The notes: generated by a model not told the origin, from the letters alone. DNA of 64,000 bases from Karstenula rhodostoma CBS 690.94 (GCA_010093485.1 MU001503.1:442224-506223), one strand, 5' to 3'. Counted from the stretch's first letter, positions 9,791-22,057 are shown. Numbers and translations: made by a program.

Positions 9791-11271
9791 TTTCGAGGTC
9801 AATACAGTGATGTTATCGCTCGAGGAGTACCTCGAACGTGTCGGGAATGACTTGGTTGACGGGTCAGCAATTCGGGTGCGAGGAATGTCAGGATATATAC
9901 TTTGCACAACAGCCGCGGCTCAAGACAAAGACTCCAAAACCTTTTGGACTCTCACACCAATTATCACCCACGAGACTATACGTCTGCACAGCGTGCATTG
10001 AGACCTTGCAAAACAATTCAATGTCATTCGCCGACTGTGCGTCAGCGCAACACAATCCTAGAAGCAGCGCCATCTAGATGCTGGACTACATTCCGATGTA
10101 GCGGTACGAGATGACGGTGCTTTCCCGAATCGGGATGTTGGAGATCAGCTTGAGGCCGGGGTTCGGGCCTTGTGTTAGGCTTCGTGTTTGTTAAGTGGAC
10201 TTTGAATATCGGTGGTGCCGCTTTGCTGCCCAGGAACGGCAGCCCGCCTGGACGCTTGGTAATAAGCTTACCTTGCGTGGCACGATAAGAGCCTAACTGT
10301 ACGACTTGAGTGACAGCCATCAACAGAGTCTGTGTGTTCGGCGCTTATTGTGTGATTGGCCATCGAGCTCGCTTCCCCGCGTTGCATCGATCCTTTAGGA
10401 AAATGTCCCGACCCGATGTAAAAAAATCGTTGTCAAGATAGACGAGGTAGACAAAGAGTATGCACCTTCTTGGAATATCAGTACAGGAGATGCACGTACT
10501 TGGCCGCTCTATTGAGGCCCTTCGGCACAGCTATGGGATATGCTGCTGTGGATAGCTCACACCGTGGGCACCTACACAAGAAATTGGAAAAGAGTAATGA
10601 TCCATAGCGAATGAACTTCGATCTGAAGTTGTTGGCGTGAAATACTGCTAACTGATTTAGGATTCGCGACGCGTGTTCGCTTCTCTCAATCATTGAGACG
10701 TGTATATGTGCCCAGGTGGCCATTAGCTCAAACGCAGCAGAGTCGTGTAACCAAAATGACTCGCGGCCTCCGACCTTGCACATCCATGGATCGGACTGCT
10801 GCACGTGTTCTACTTCGGATGCTGATAACAAGCGTATGCTGAGTAGGCGTAAGCAGCGAGCGACTCAACACTGCGGAAGATAGAGAAATTGCACTTGCTA
10901 CAAAGTTTTCTTTTTGGAAGGTGGAATCCGCTACCCTAGGTAGTTGCAACTTGGGTCACGTGATATATGCCTTCACATCCGCTTGACCAATAGGCATCGT
11001 TTATTATCGTCCCTCAAGCACGCTCGTTTAATTTCGCTGGCACATCAGGTTTCGTCTGTGATTACTCGAGGCTGAATATAGTGACCTTGCGTGTCTGTGA
11101 AGGGGCGCGTGTAGGGGAAGTCGCGGCCGCCTCACCCTCGCCAAGGCTCAAAATCACAACGCGACTGGCCAGCCCTCCTATACAAATACAAGACAGGTTT
11201 GCGCAGCTTCATATAACGACAATTGTTTCATGTAGGCGGACCTTCAGCAGCTTTTTCACAAGCATTCAACC
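9791..11271. other. Divergent promoter region, no supported gene
   Basis: 1.5 kb between the 5' ends of the Dal5-type transporter and the Bys1-like gene, so it holds both promoters. Reading frames on the minus strand at 10042-10323 and 10478-10831 lack recognisable features and partners. Confidence 0.5.
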
Positions 11272-12144
11272 ATGTTGTCCCTGCTTCTGCAGCTACTCTT
11301 CGTCCTGTCCGTCACTCTGGGTGCACCTACCTCTCAACCACTCTCCGAAGATGCCTTCGAGTACTACCCTGAGTACCACAACTTCGCCCAGGCTTTTGCT
11401 GGAAATCGGTCCGTCGTTATCGACGCTCCCATGGCCAAGGACCAGAAGAACGGCAATATCGTTTTGGTGAATCAGTGCAACTACGACCTCTATATATGGT
11501 GAGTCCATACAGTATGCACGGGCAGCGGCATCCTGACATTGGCAAGGGAAGCATGGGAGGCGTACCAGAGTGGTCCCATCAAGGTCCCCGCTCGTTCCCC
11601 TTTTCGAAAGGACATCGTTAGCCAATACGATCTTCCGAAGAACCGCACATGCATCGACAACTGCGGAGTCACCTACAAGGTCTCCAAGACTCAAAAGCTC
11701 ATCGGTGGTAAGGGCGGGAACCAGCTGCAGTTCGAGTTCGCCACAAGGGCGGGTCTAATCTATTTCGACATGTCTTTTGTCGACTGCGTCAAGGACTTGA
11801 GATACCGCAGTGGCGATGCGAGCAACTGTCCCTCCTGGGCTGAAGGTATCCGCATCGAGGGCCAAAAGCCACCGCAACAGACCTATGGCTGCGGGTCGCT
11901 AGAGTGCGGACCAAAAGACATGTGCATGTGAGTCCGCAAAGAGTTGGGTATGGTACGAAGGTATGCTGATCGACGTAGTCATAACGGGGACGGAGCCTAC
12001 TATGTTGATGAGCCCAAGCAAAAGTGGAATCTTCAGGATCCCGTGAAGACGTGCCCGACGTACAAAGCTGGAATGGAGCTGTACTTCCGCACTTGTACTC
12101 AGAATGGGGATATCCCTCATCGAGTTTCTTCGTTGTTTGCTTAG
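11272..12144 (+). CDS. Secreted Bys1/thaumatin-like protein
   Basis: Three exons, 11272-11498, 11547-11927 and 11979-12144, with introns of 48 and 51 nt, both phase 2; 257 residues. The N-terminus (MLSLLLQLLFVLSVTLGAP) is a signal peptide. The segment GNIVLVNQCNYDLYIW resembles the first strand of Bys1/thaumatin-like proteins (IVxVNNCxxxVYLW), followed by a GPIKVPARSPF stretch where these have the glycine/proline turn. Eight or more cysteines in the mature protein suggest disulfides. Known: Bys1-like proteins are secreted and of unclear function. The family call rests on that short motif and on Cys content. The 3' end of the third exon is less certain, since a further intron could replace the last residues. 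Confidence 0.68.
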
Positions 12145-13409
12145 CTGTTATTGTTCTTGATACAGGGTCATGGCGTTTGGCTCGGGTCTACCACAATACC
12201 CCCGACCAACCTTTCGAAATGTGAAGGCCGATATACATGGTCGAGGTATGTATACATGATCTCGGACGATCTATCTACTCGTAGACTTATAGCAAGACTG
12301 TTGTCCACAACAACAGCCGGCTTAGGTCGTCTTATGTATGACATGGTTGATGGGCTAGACAGGCATTCAAATCACTCTGGCGATAACATGGTTCCGATGT
12401 ACCAGCAATCTGGGATGAGGCTCTGCATCTGACAGCCGAATCAAACCACTGTCACTAAATGCTGTTAGAAGGAGGCCGGTGCTCAACTAAGGAATGCTCA
12501 GCTGGGTGTAGTGAGCGTTCTGCCGTTCTTGTGCAGCGTGACCTGTACGCAAACACAAAAGTGAATTTTCGCTATTCAAACTTTTTCTGGATGTTCCCAT
12601 TTGACCATAGTGTGGGCCTATGTATACTAGTTGCTTGAATGTAGTCCGAAGCGGGCGAGAGGCTTTCGACCAAAGCCTATAGCGCTTCGCTGATAGCTTC
12701 CGTGGTCGCGAGATTTGAATGCGTTCAGGAGGGTTTACGCTCGTGTCCCCATGTATATTTGACGCTGTTCAGAGATCTTAACCCATGTCGTACGCCGACC
12801 TGGAATGAGGCGACGGTGAGCCAAGTCTTGCTCAATAGTGTGGGCGTCAGATCTCGCGCCTGCAGCAACCAAATTCATAACTGTCAACGTCTGCTGCTGT
12901 TCTGTTCTGGCGCTGATTCGTCGGTCGTAGATTCGCGTGCCCCACTACGCTGGCGGAGTGCAGTTGCCCTTTGAAGCAGCGCCGCGAGAAATACAAACAT
13001 CGCGTTTCCCACCACAACTACGAACCAACCAATTCCTGAATTTGCCCGCAGAGTTGCCCACACTTCTTAAATCGAGGCTTCCCTCGTGCGAGTTGCTACC
13101 GTCCGAAAGCGCGCAGATCGCGTGCTCTCCCGCAGCTGCTCCGCTCATCAGAGGGGTTGAAGACTCCGACAACCCTGGTAAGTCCCGCTGCTACATTGAT
13201 GTCGTTTACTCGTCTTCATAGTAGAGACCTAACTCCTCGTTCATTCAGATATCTCGTCTCCGAACAGAGCTTGCAGCGCCTCCCGCAACCCGCACCAGAG
13301 CTTCAGCGCAGGGCGCGTGTAGACCTCGACAGTAAGTCATCCTTATCCAGACCGCACCAAATAGCTAAGCGTTCAAGCCCAAAGCAAGCCATAGCTATAA
13401 CCTTTGGCC
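12145..13409. other. Intergenic region before the paralogue array
   Basis: No convincing gene. From about 13150 it is probably the 5' leader of the first array gene: GTAAGT donors at about 13178 and 13332 with downstream AG could mark leader introns, but I cannot fix their ends. Confidence 0.4.
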
Positions 13410-15191
13410 ATGTCGTCGTCACGAAATCGCAAGCGCAAGGCGGCGCCTACCCCGAGCCCCGAATCGTCGCAGCGGTCGGAAGGAGCGATGTCACCGCGCA
13501 AGACTCAGAAGACATCTACTGGACGTAGGCGATCGGGCACATCTACGGCTACCAGCAGTGGTCGCCAGTCAGCAGGGACTGAAAATATTGACCCGCATCT
13601 TTTGCGCCTCCGGAACAGCGTAGACGCCAATACGCCTGTCGTTGATCGAAGGCACTTTATCCACGCTCCTGACCCGACAAAGAGCCCCGAATCAGCAAAG
13701 GCGTTCGCCGCCGTGGTAGCCAACAGGGCACCGCAACCGTCGCGTCGTCCTCTAGCTTGCATTGACCGCAGCAGGGTCAGGCCAGAAGTTCTATTCGCCA
13801 TAGACAAATGGGTATACCACGGGCCCTGCAAACAGGATGCATGCATCCCCGGCTATATCCAATATGGTGGCCATCCAGATACACGAACTTCCGCGGCCAT
13901 ATCTAAGCAGATCAAGGTGCACGCTTGGGAATGGTACAAAGAAGAGAACGTCGTAGCGCCGTGGAAAGCGCTCAGCGGCGAGGCTCGCGATATCCTAGAG
14001 TTGTTAGGCCTCTCCAAGGACAACTTCCCGGTGCTTCCGTATACGGATGATGACCGCGCACAAGACCCTCCTGTACAGGCTCGCTCACGGGGTAACCGAG
14101 CTCCTGGTGCAGCGCTTGTACCCAATCAACAACCAGGAAGTGCTACTACACCAGCTGGAGGAGAATCTGTTGGGGCCCGTGAGCTATCTCGCAACTCAGA
14201 GGTAGTGCCTGATGAATGGGACCTTGAAGATCAGGCTACCGAAGAAAACGAGCTCGAGGACACTACCAGTCTTGCTGACAAGCTCAACAGGGGGTAAGTC
14301 ACAGATACTCAAATTTGCAGAGTCTCAATTAACAAGGGCAGTGTCACCGTTGAAGACTTCGTCCGTGCCCGCGCTGACACTTCAAATGGTCTTTGTACTC
14401 TGCGTCTCCGCACTGGAGATAGGATAGAAGAGACCTTCGTCAGCGTGGAAGCAATGGTCCTCCACACGGAACACACTAAGACGAAGCTTGACGCCAGGAT
14501 CAACCTGTCAGCCCGGAGCAGCAGTGCAGCCTGGATCTTCGCAAACTCGTTCTCGACCCTGGAAGGAGGTGGCCCACGACCGGAGTTGCCGACCCACGAG
14601 GTGAGGTACGACAAAGAGTTGGTGGACGAGAACGGTAACCTCCGCGCTGAGGCCCTCTACGCTATCCCAATCGATTGGACGCCTCGGCGGTTGTTGGAAC
14701 AGTATCAGTTCTACAAGAAGATGGCTTGTAGCGATGGTAGAGATATGGTAGCTGATGGCTTCCACCGTCGCTACTCCGGGAACAAGCCTGCTGGACAACA
14801 AATCATACCCAATGGTCATCCGTTTGTTGCTGGTCTCGATTCGTCTGACTTCCATGACAGCAAGTTTTGCCAGTTGATTCTGGACCTGCTGCATGGTGGT
14901 GAGATCGACCAGTCAAGCGGCAACGAGTACTGCGATCGTTACCACACGCATGGCACCAAGGACTGTTACAGGAAGCGAGCAGCCGAGGCTGACCACAAGC
15001 GGAATATTGAAGTCTTGTACGGCAGCTATCTATGCTGTAGGGTAGAGTTATCCGCGGTACGACAACACCACGCAGAGATGCGCGAGATTATAGCATGGTA
15101 CGAGGCCGAACGCATGGAGCAGGACGCTTCCTTTGTAGATGGTTTGGAGTTGGAGGACGATGAGTACGATGAGTACGATGAGGACTTTTAG
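13410..15191 (+). CDS. Array paralogue 1: putative nuclear protein, unknown family
   Basis: Exons 13410-14293 and 14342-15191 with a 48-nt phase-2 intron; 577 residues. Start chosen at the ATG giving MSSSRNRKRKAAP; the basic KRKA cluster recurs at the start of the third paralogue. Residues 1-75 are disordered. The N-core (about 80-190) has HAPDP, RVRPEVLFAIDKWVYHG, C-x3-Y-x2-YGG and WYKEENVVAPWK. A disordered acidic linker ends at the intron. The C-part has PIDWTPRRLLEQY, then C492-DRYHTHG-x3-C, and an Asp/Glu/Tyr-rich tail. The CxRYHxH...C set is compatible with metal binding. No known domain is recognised. Its neighbours 16079-18256 and 19599-22057 are paralogues in the same orientation. 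A nuclear or DNA-linked role is inference from the basic clusters and the helical core. Confidence 0.8.
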
Positions 15192-16078
15192 GCGATGGCC
15201 ACTTTTTCAAGTCAAACTTAGACTTAGACATGGTCGGGATTTTATGATGAACTTTTGTCCTTCTAGCACGGCGATGCTTGGTTTTGAGATGGCGTATGAA
15301 GGTGGCCAAATTTCCATGATTCGAGGCCAGGCCATCAAACGAAAATGGCAATGTCCAATAACATGTGTTCGTGTTTAAAGAGGTTCAAGTGGCTTCGTTT
15401 GCGTATCTGAGCGAGCATTGCAAGTGAAAGTGTGTACAATCCTCCTGCATTGATCTCTAGGTGCCAAATTGTCCAATTTCGTACGGTGGACAGCGTGCAC
15501 CATGAAATGGGAAAGTTGCGATAGGTGATGCCAGTAAGGGCTCTTGAAAGTCACAACTTCGCCGAACTGCGAAGTGCCATTGTATTCGAATTTGCATCCC
15601 TGTCGCGCGTGCAACTCTTTTGGATATTGATGTTGCTAGAAAGGAGGCTTAGCTAATCTGGTGTGGGACGAGACGCGCATTTGCCTTACGATGAAAAATG
15701 GGTCTGTATATCACGCGATGATTGGTTGCGCGATCATTCACTCGGCACGCTGCTCCTCCCTAATCCGGAGCGCAGCGTGCTCCACCAGTGCATCAATCGC
15801 TTACACGCAAGCACCAGCAGAACCACCACCATCTCAGCTGTCGGCGGGTCTCTGCCAATTCTCAGAAAGGCACTCCGCTCGGTAAGCAAGTTTACCGCGC
15901 AAATATCGCAGCCACCACAGTGCGCTGGTGGAAAGGTTCTAACTTTCAGAGAGCAGAATCAGCGACGGTTTAAGAAGCTCTCCCCCGAGACTCTTGCGCC
16001 TCGTCATCGAACACAACGGTAAGCTTCTTGGTCGTCAACGCCTATGCTAAGCTCACATCCGCTTGTAGCAGTTACAGC
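15192..16078. other. Spacer and leader between array genes 1 and 2
   Basis: Noncoding by my reading. Its right end is the 5' leader of paralogue 2, with a leader intron at 16019-16068. Confidence 0.5.
16019..16068 (+). other. Probable 5'-leader intron of array paralogue 2
   Basis: GTAAGC donor at 16019, CTATGCTAAGC branch-like element, and TTGTAG acceptor ending at 16068, ten bases before the ATG at 16079. The length of 50 nt matches the coding introns of this window. Confidence 0.6.
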
Positions 16079-18256
16079 ATGCCGCCGAAGCGTCAGGCAT
16101 TGCCGTCCAAGCTTGACGGGGAGCAGTCTGAGGTCGAACCGACATTCAACCAGGGCATAAACATGTCCCTTACCAATAGCAACGGAGGCGAGCGGGTGCC
16201 AAAGAGGCAAAGGTTCTTTGCGCCTGGGGACGCAGCAACGGGCGAGACCGGAGAGTATACCAACAATCAGTTCGAGGTCGCGACCAACAAGACGGCTACC
16301 ACTAGCGAGGATGCAAATGGAGTCGCGGATACTGATAGGATCGATAACGGCTCAATATCAGTTCAGCCTGCAGGTCCTGCTACTGTTCCTCCGCCGCCGA
16401 CCATCCCGCAGGTGGTGGTAAATCACCCATTAGTGGACCGCACACTCTTCCCGAACGCACCAGATCCAGCACAAAACCACCAGGGAGCGCAAGCCTATGC
16501 AAACCTAGCGTATGGGAAGACACTGCCCACTCGCGGTCCTCTTGCGTGCATAGGGACCAGCAGGGTCCCAGCATACGCACTGTGTGCAATAGAAGACCAC
16601 ATTTTCCGTGGTCTCCCTCAGAAAGATTGCCTGCCCAATTATAGAGTTTACTCGGGGAACTCCACCAATACCGTCCAAGCGATCTCGCAGGTAATCGCTC
16701 ACTTCGGAAGCATGTGGTTCGAGGAAGAGGGTTTCGTACAACCCTGGAAGGTGTATCGTCGAGAGGGGAAAGCCGCTTTGAAGGCGAAGGGCGTCTGGGA
16801 AGCACATCTTCCGGCATCGTATCCGTCAGGAACAGGCTACCCCCCTGCAGGGTACCAGCCGCCCGGTAGCCCAGTACCTCTATCTCACGCTGCACCCACC
16901 ACAATCGCTGTCCCCGCTCCCATCGCTAAACCCGCTGCAATAGCTCTTGTTGATAGACAAAGCCGAAAGTAAGTAGCAGTCACCTGTTCTTATGGTTCTG
17001 GTGCTAACGATATCAGAGCGTTGATTGATGAGTATGTTCATGCTCTCGTCCATACGTACGACCCTTCGAGCGAAGGCCAGATTGACTCTGTCCACGATAA
17101 CGTGTTCGAAGACGGCGAAGCCATGATCGACGCCGCGTTGGCAGAATTTTTTGCTAGTGATGGGAAAGATACTGGTACCGTGTACCAATGCAAGGGAAGC
17201 AACGATCAAACCCTTCGAGCGTTCTTGCCTCCTTTCAATGGCTTCCCTTCCCACGTCGTTCTATATGAAGTGGAGAGTGTCGCTTCAGGCCCCATGTTAA
17301 AGCGCGAAGCTCTTCGATCAGTTCCACTCCTCAAGAAGTCAAAGTGGGTATGGGAACAATATCTCGAGGCTCGGAAGAGAGACTCACGTTACGGCCGAGA
17401 CCTGGCATTGGACGAACTCCTTGATCGCTACCGTAACGAGCTCAAGAACTGGCGGGAGCGGAATGGGAATGGGCTGAACATGCTAGGTTTCGACGTTGAA
17501 AAGGCCGTGAAAGAGCAGTTGGAGGCGGACAATGCTCAAGACAAGCCAATGCGGGACTTTCTTCTGGATGTGTTGGCTGTGGACCATCAGCTGGACCTCG
17601 ATGATCAAACAAAGCAGATCGCCGAATCGCATTCGCCGCCCTATAGCTGTTTGGACGGTGCAACGAATGCGGACTTCTGCGCTCGATATCATACGCACGG
17701 AGACGCTCCATGCCACACTACCTTTCCTCCTAGGGCTACGCCAGAGTACAACGCCTGGCACTTCTACGAGAACGTAGCACCTTCGAAGCCGGAGTTGTGG
17801 GATGGCTGCCAGAACGTCGCAGCTGCGCGAGAGATGTTTCGCGGCAAAATGCAGAAGGCCTTCGCGGAGATACAGTCAGATCGATGGTATCGCGCGACAT
17901 ATCGCCTTGCCCGGCTTCCTGTCCTACCCAAAATCGAGCTCGAACCCATCGGGCATACTTACAAGATCGAACCCATCGGAGAAACTCTCGCGTCGGGGCT
18001 TCTACAGAACAATCTCGAAGGCCGGTTTGGCGTACCTCTCCGGGATATGGAGCTCTGGGTAGGCGTGCTTTCCGGATACGCCGAAGATCTCGACAAGAAT
18101 CGCAAATGGAACCCCTCGCTGACCGGTGACTTCAACAACGTGCAGAAAGTACTGAAGCTTTTCCGAGAAGTTCGCGACAAGGGCGAGGTTCTGCAGTTAG
18201 ACCAGCCTTTCCCTGATCCCTATGCGTTGGTTGACCTCAATACACTGGACGATTGA
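16079..18256 (+). CDS. Array paralogue 2: putative nuclear protein, unknown family
   Basis: Exons 16079-16968 and 17017-18256 with a 48-nt phase-2 intron; 709 residues. The start MPPKRQALPSK is basic, with a second basic cluster VPKRQRF. The N-core holds FPNAPDPAQN, RVPAYALCAIEDHIFRG, KDCLPNYRVYSG and WFEEEGFVQPWK, colinear with paralogues 1 and 3. A Pro/Ala-rich linker leads to the intron. The C-part contains FPSHVVLYE, a predicted long helical stretch, RDFLLDVLAV, and C518-ARYHTHG-x3-C. An extra C-terminal ~150 residues (…LSGYAEDLDKNRKWNPSL…) are shared in pattern with paralogue 3 but absent from paralogue 1. No catalytic motif is seen. Two copies of IEPIG near residue 610 are a local repeat. 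Function unknown. Confidence 0.8.
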
Positions 18257-19598
18257 GCTCCATCGGTGATCAAGGTGCATGGTAACTCCGAGGTAGTCTC
18301 CTAGGACCTGCTTGCTAGCATGCCATCCCGATCTTGTTGCGTTGCATGTATATGGCGTCTGCCTTGGTGAAAGGGTGAAATTGGGTACATTCAATTGTTT
18401 TGAATGGGTGCAACGGAACTTTTGTAGGAACCATTTCCAATTGAATAGCGCAGAGGAGGGCAATAGCCTCGAAATGAACAATCATGCGCAGTTTTCGTAC
18501 GCTGTGGAGCTTTCCAATCGAAGCTGTAAAATCTCAATCGTGCGACTTGCCCGTGAAGCAGACCTTAGTCGCTGTATATGCTCGATGAAGATATTGATAC
18601 CCGATGCCGCTTGGGCAGACTGAAAAGCCTGGAAAAACTACTACCGCAGGTTTGTCTTGCTCGCAAGCAATCATGGGCGTGGTCAGTGAACGAGCACACG
18701 CGGCGGTAGCTGCTCTGCTGCTACTTCGCAAGCATAGTTCGATGGGTCAGCTGGCCATGCCATCTAAATGGATCCATCCTTTACTTTCTCTGTGTTTGGA
18801 TCTCTTCTGTAGATAAATGGAAGAAGCCGCTTTTCAGTCGTGCTCCTTCCTGCGATGTGACACGCCGTGTGTCTACGATATATAGCTTTTAGTTGCTCCT
18901 TCTTCGAACGCTTGAGCTGGTTTCTATAGCGCGTTCACTCTCAAAGCATTCATGAACGGTACAAGCCGCGTGTAGCTCGTGTCGTACCCGACCACACAGC
19001 ATGCGGTCTGCTGGCACTGCGCGCAGTGCAATCTACACTCTAGCGGCGTGCTTCTGGCTCGTGCTGTGCACTTGATCCGTCTTTACTATTCGTCTTCGCA
19101 GCAACAAGCAGTCTTCTGTGAGGCCATAGCCGCGCAGCTTCCCTTTTTGGTCACGCGATTCACTGCACTAGTCGCAGTTGGCCCAGCACCACACCCATAA
19201 CAGAAAGCGCGCCTGCTCCGACGGGTCCCACCACCGCCATTCACTTTCGAACACCTCTGGTAACTTCTTTTTCAGCCAGTGTTTCTTCTGCAGGCGTTTA
19301 AACTTCTTCTCTTGCTGCTCGCGCCGGCAATCTTGACCACCCGGAACCTCGTGCCCCCGCTGGCAGGCATATCCAGTACGCATACACTTGAACTGCGTCC
19401 GAGCAAAGCTTTAACGTCTCAGAGCGTCCAGCTATACACCCGCCAAGCTCGCGGAACCTGCTGTCCCCGTGAAAGCGTCCGACTCCACATCGAGCCTTCG
19501 TAGCAGCCAAACTGAGCCTCGCTCTTGCGAAGCAGCCGTATCCGTCCAACGTTTCCAGGAACACTCGCACGTAGCGAAATCAAGTGCGCTCCGTCAGC
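18257..19598. other. Spacer between array genes 2 and 3
   Basis: 1.3 kb. Small frames only. The stretch after about 19250 is CT-rich and probably the leader of paralogue 3. No relic of a further paralogue seen. Confidence 0.5.
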
Positions 19599-22057
19599 AT
19601 GGCAACTTCCCAGAGAGGCCACACCAAGCGCAAGGCGGTCTCCACTGGTGATAACGACTTGCGGAACCTTGCGAACAGCACGGCGGCATCTCCGATCAAT
19701 GGCAGCTCGGATGTAGACACATCTAGCCCCCAGCAACATCGAAAGAAGCAGAGGCGTGGTACCGACGAGAAGAGTATCAACCACGAGGTTGTGATTGAGG
19801 CCACCGAGCTAGAGCCTGGTAACAGCGATGGAGACGATGGAGACGAAGACGATGATGGAGGCTGGGGAGACGCCTTTGAGGATGATAGAGACAGGGAAGA
19901 CGAGCAAGACGAAGACGACGACCAGTCCGCACCTGCACCTATTCCTCCCAACGCGCCAGGCATAGCTGCCCCTGCTCCTGTGGTTGCGCCAGCTCCCGTT
20001 GCGCCTACTCCGCTCCAGCGCTTCACGGCTTTGCGCCAGATCTACCCTAACACCCCTGATCCAGGGACAAATTCGGCAGCGTTCCAGTTGTTTGCCCAGG
20101 CTAAAGAAGGCAAGCGCGCATATGCCACACATTCACCCGAGGATGACAGGGGCAGTGGCAAGATTGTCGCTGGCAAGCGGATTCCTGACTACGCTCTTGT
20201 CTTGATCCACGATCATTTGTTCCGAGGCCTCTCCTACAAGGCGTGCAAAGTCAGGTATATACGGGCTGGAGGAGGGAAAGCAGGAGCTACTGATGTAGCA
20301 GACAACGCGCTTTCTAAGTGCCTGAAGCTCTGGGGTCCGCGCTGGTACGACGACCAGAACTTGGTCTGGCCATGGAGGCTCTTGGCCGCGGATCAGCAGA
20401 GGTGTAAGGCCTTAAGGGCTGCTGGTCTTGACAAGAGGTACTTCCCGCAATCGACTGTTCAGCAGCCAGCACCTGTAAACCAACAGCCAGCACCTGTGCA
20501 GCAGCAACAAGCATCTGTGAGTCAACAGCCGGTACCCGTGAGTCAACAAGCAGCGCCTGTGAACCAGCAGCCGGCGCCTGTGAGCCAACTATCAGCGCTT
20601 GTGGGCCAGCGGAAGTCAACTAGGCTTTCCGCAAAGACTTCGGGTCAAGAAGTGTCGGATGAAGAGATATGGGATGGAGAGGTATCGGATGGAGAGGTAT
20701 CGGATGGAGAGGTATCGGATGGAGAGGTATCGGATGAAGAGACTTTCGGTGTAGAGATGTCGGATGAAGAGACGTTCGGTGGAGAGACGTCTTATGGAGG
20801 CACAGGCGACAATGATCTTGCTAGCAAGCTGGCTTTCTCTGGGTAAGAAGAAGCTTTCACGTAATCATGGACCTCACTAACAGGAGTAGCCTCAACATCC
20901 ACGAGTATCTTCGCGTGGCGCAAGAATCGTCTGGCTATCACCCTAATTTGATCCGGCTGCAAGACCCGAACGAAGTTGGTTCAGGCCATGCCTGGATTAG
21001 GTGGGACACCCTGGCGAAATTCACTGAACGTTATACTCCAGATGTTCCAGGGAGCAGCGCAAGTGCAGCTAGGGTCTTTGCACAGTGTTTCTCTTCAGCG
21101 GAGACAGGTGGTCCGCTCAGCCAACTGCCCTCTCATGAGATAATATGGGACTCTGACGAGGATGTTGTTGTCGTGGGTTGGGATGACTTCCGAAAATTGG
21201 ATCCGACAACCCCGACAAAGATCCCAATCGAGTGGACAGCGAAGCGTCTCTACGAACAGTTGAAGTACGCCCACTCCATGCGGTCCGCTGAGCACATGGA
21301 TATGGTCCTGGATGAGTGGCATCGGCAGTATTTGGAGCAGTCTGCTATGTACCGAGATCCTGACGAGCTGCTCTCGATGCTTGATTTCGATATCAAGGAA
21401 GCTCTCTCGATTGGATTGGTTGGCTTGTGGGGTGCACCATTCCGTCGCTTCTTGTTAGACGTCCTGAAGGCCGAGGGCATGCTGGAGCTCTTCATAACAG
21501 ATGGAACCCACGAGGACGAGGAAGATTGCTTGCAGGATAGCACACAGTCCCACATCTGTGAACGCTATCACCACCACGTGTTTCTCCATGGAAAGACCTG
21601 CTACAAGGAGCAGGCGGCTACCTACGCTCCAGAGCGAAACCTTTGGACGTTGTACCAGACGCTTTTCTACAATCGCAATGGTTGGTACCCCCGTCAATTG
21701 TATCACCCGGACCGTGATAGAGATTGGCGTGAGGGGAGCACGGCTCTTGAGAAGGAAGCAGAACAAGCCGCGCAGCTTCTCTTGCAGAACCGCTTCGAGG
21801 GTCTAGTGGCGCGTCTTGCCCCGCTCTCTGACCGAGTCGATCCGGCAGAGTTGCTGATGAATCGGGTGGAAGTTCGCTCCATTCCTCATGACGTTGCCCA
21901 GCAATACATTCCCGTCGTCAAGGAATTCATCGATGACCTGGCGCTCAACCGTCCGTGGTGCACCCTGCTCGAGGACCCTTTCCGAAAGGCAAACCTCCTG
22001 CTGGCACTTCTCGAGGCGCGTGCCGGGTCCGGGTCACGGACGCAGAATGGTGCTTAA
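19599..22057 (+). CDS. Array paralogue 3: putative nuclear protein, unknown family
   Basis: Exons 19599-20842 and 20884-22057 with a 41-nt phase-2 intron; 805 residues. It starts MATSQRGHTKRKAVS, with a second cluster HRKKQRRG. A strongly acidic Asp/Glu block (about residues 70-110) and a Pro/Ala run precede the N-core: YPNTPDPG, RIPDYALVLIHDHLFRG, KACKVRYIRAGG, WYDDQNLVWPWR. Between core and intron are Gln/Pro repeats (NQQPAPV type) and a five-residue VSDGE repeat. The C-part holds LPSHEI, PIEWTAKRLYEQL, RRFLLDVLKA and C640-ERYHHH-x5-C, then the tail FIDDLALNRPW shared in pattern with paralogue 2. Its C-part is closer to paralogue 1 at PI[DE]WT. An ATG at 20867 lies inside the intron and is not the start of a separate gene. 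Confidence 0.8.
20665..20740 (+). repeat. 15-nt coding repeat (VSDGE units)
   Basis: About four near-identical 15-nt units (GGTATCGGATGGAGA) in paralogue 3 encode VSDGE in tandem, flanked by diverged VSDEE units. Near-perfect DNA identity points to recent expansion, likely variable between strains. Confidence 0.85.

Noticed and set aside
20867..22057. A separate gene starting at the ATG at 20867
   Set aside because: That ATG lies in a 41-nt intron; splicing at 20843-20883 joins the frames in phase and the same layout exists in the two paralogues.
13410..22057. Transposon-derived origin (transposase remnants) for the array
   Set aside because: No DDE-type or reverse-transcriptase motif, no terminal repeats or target duplications seen around the three genes.
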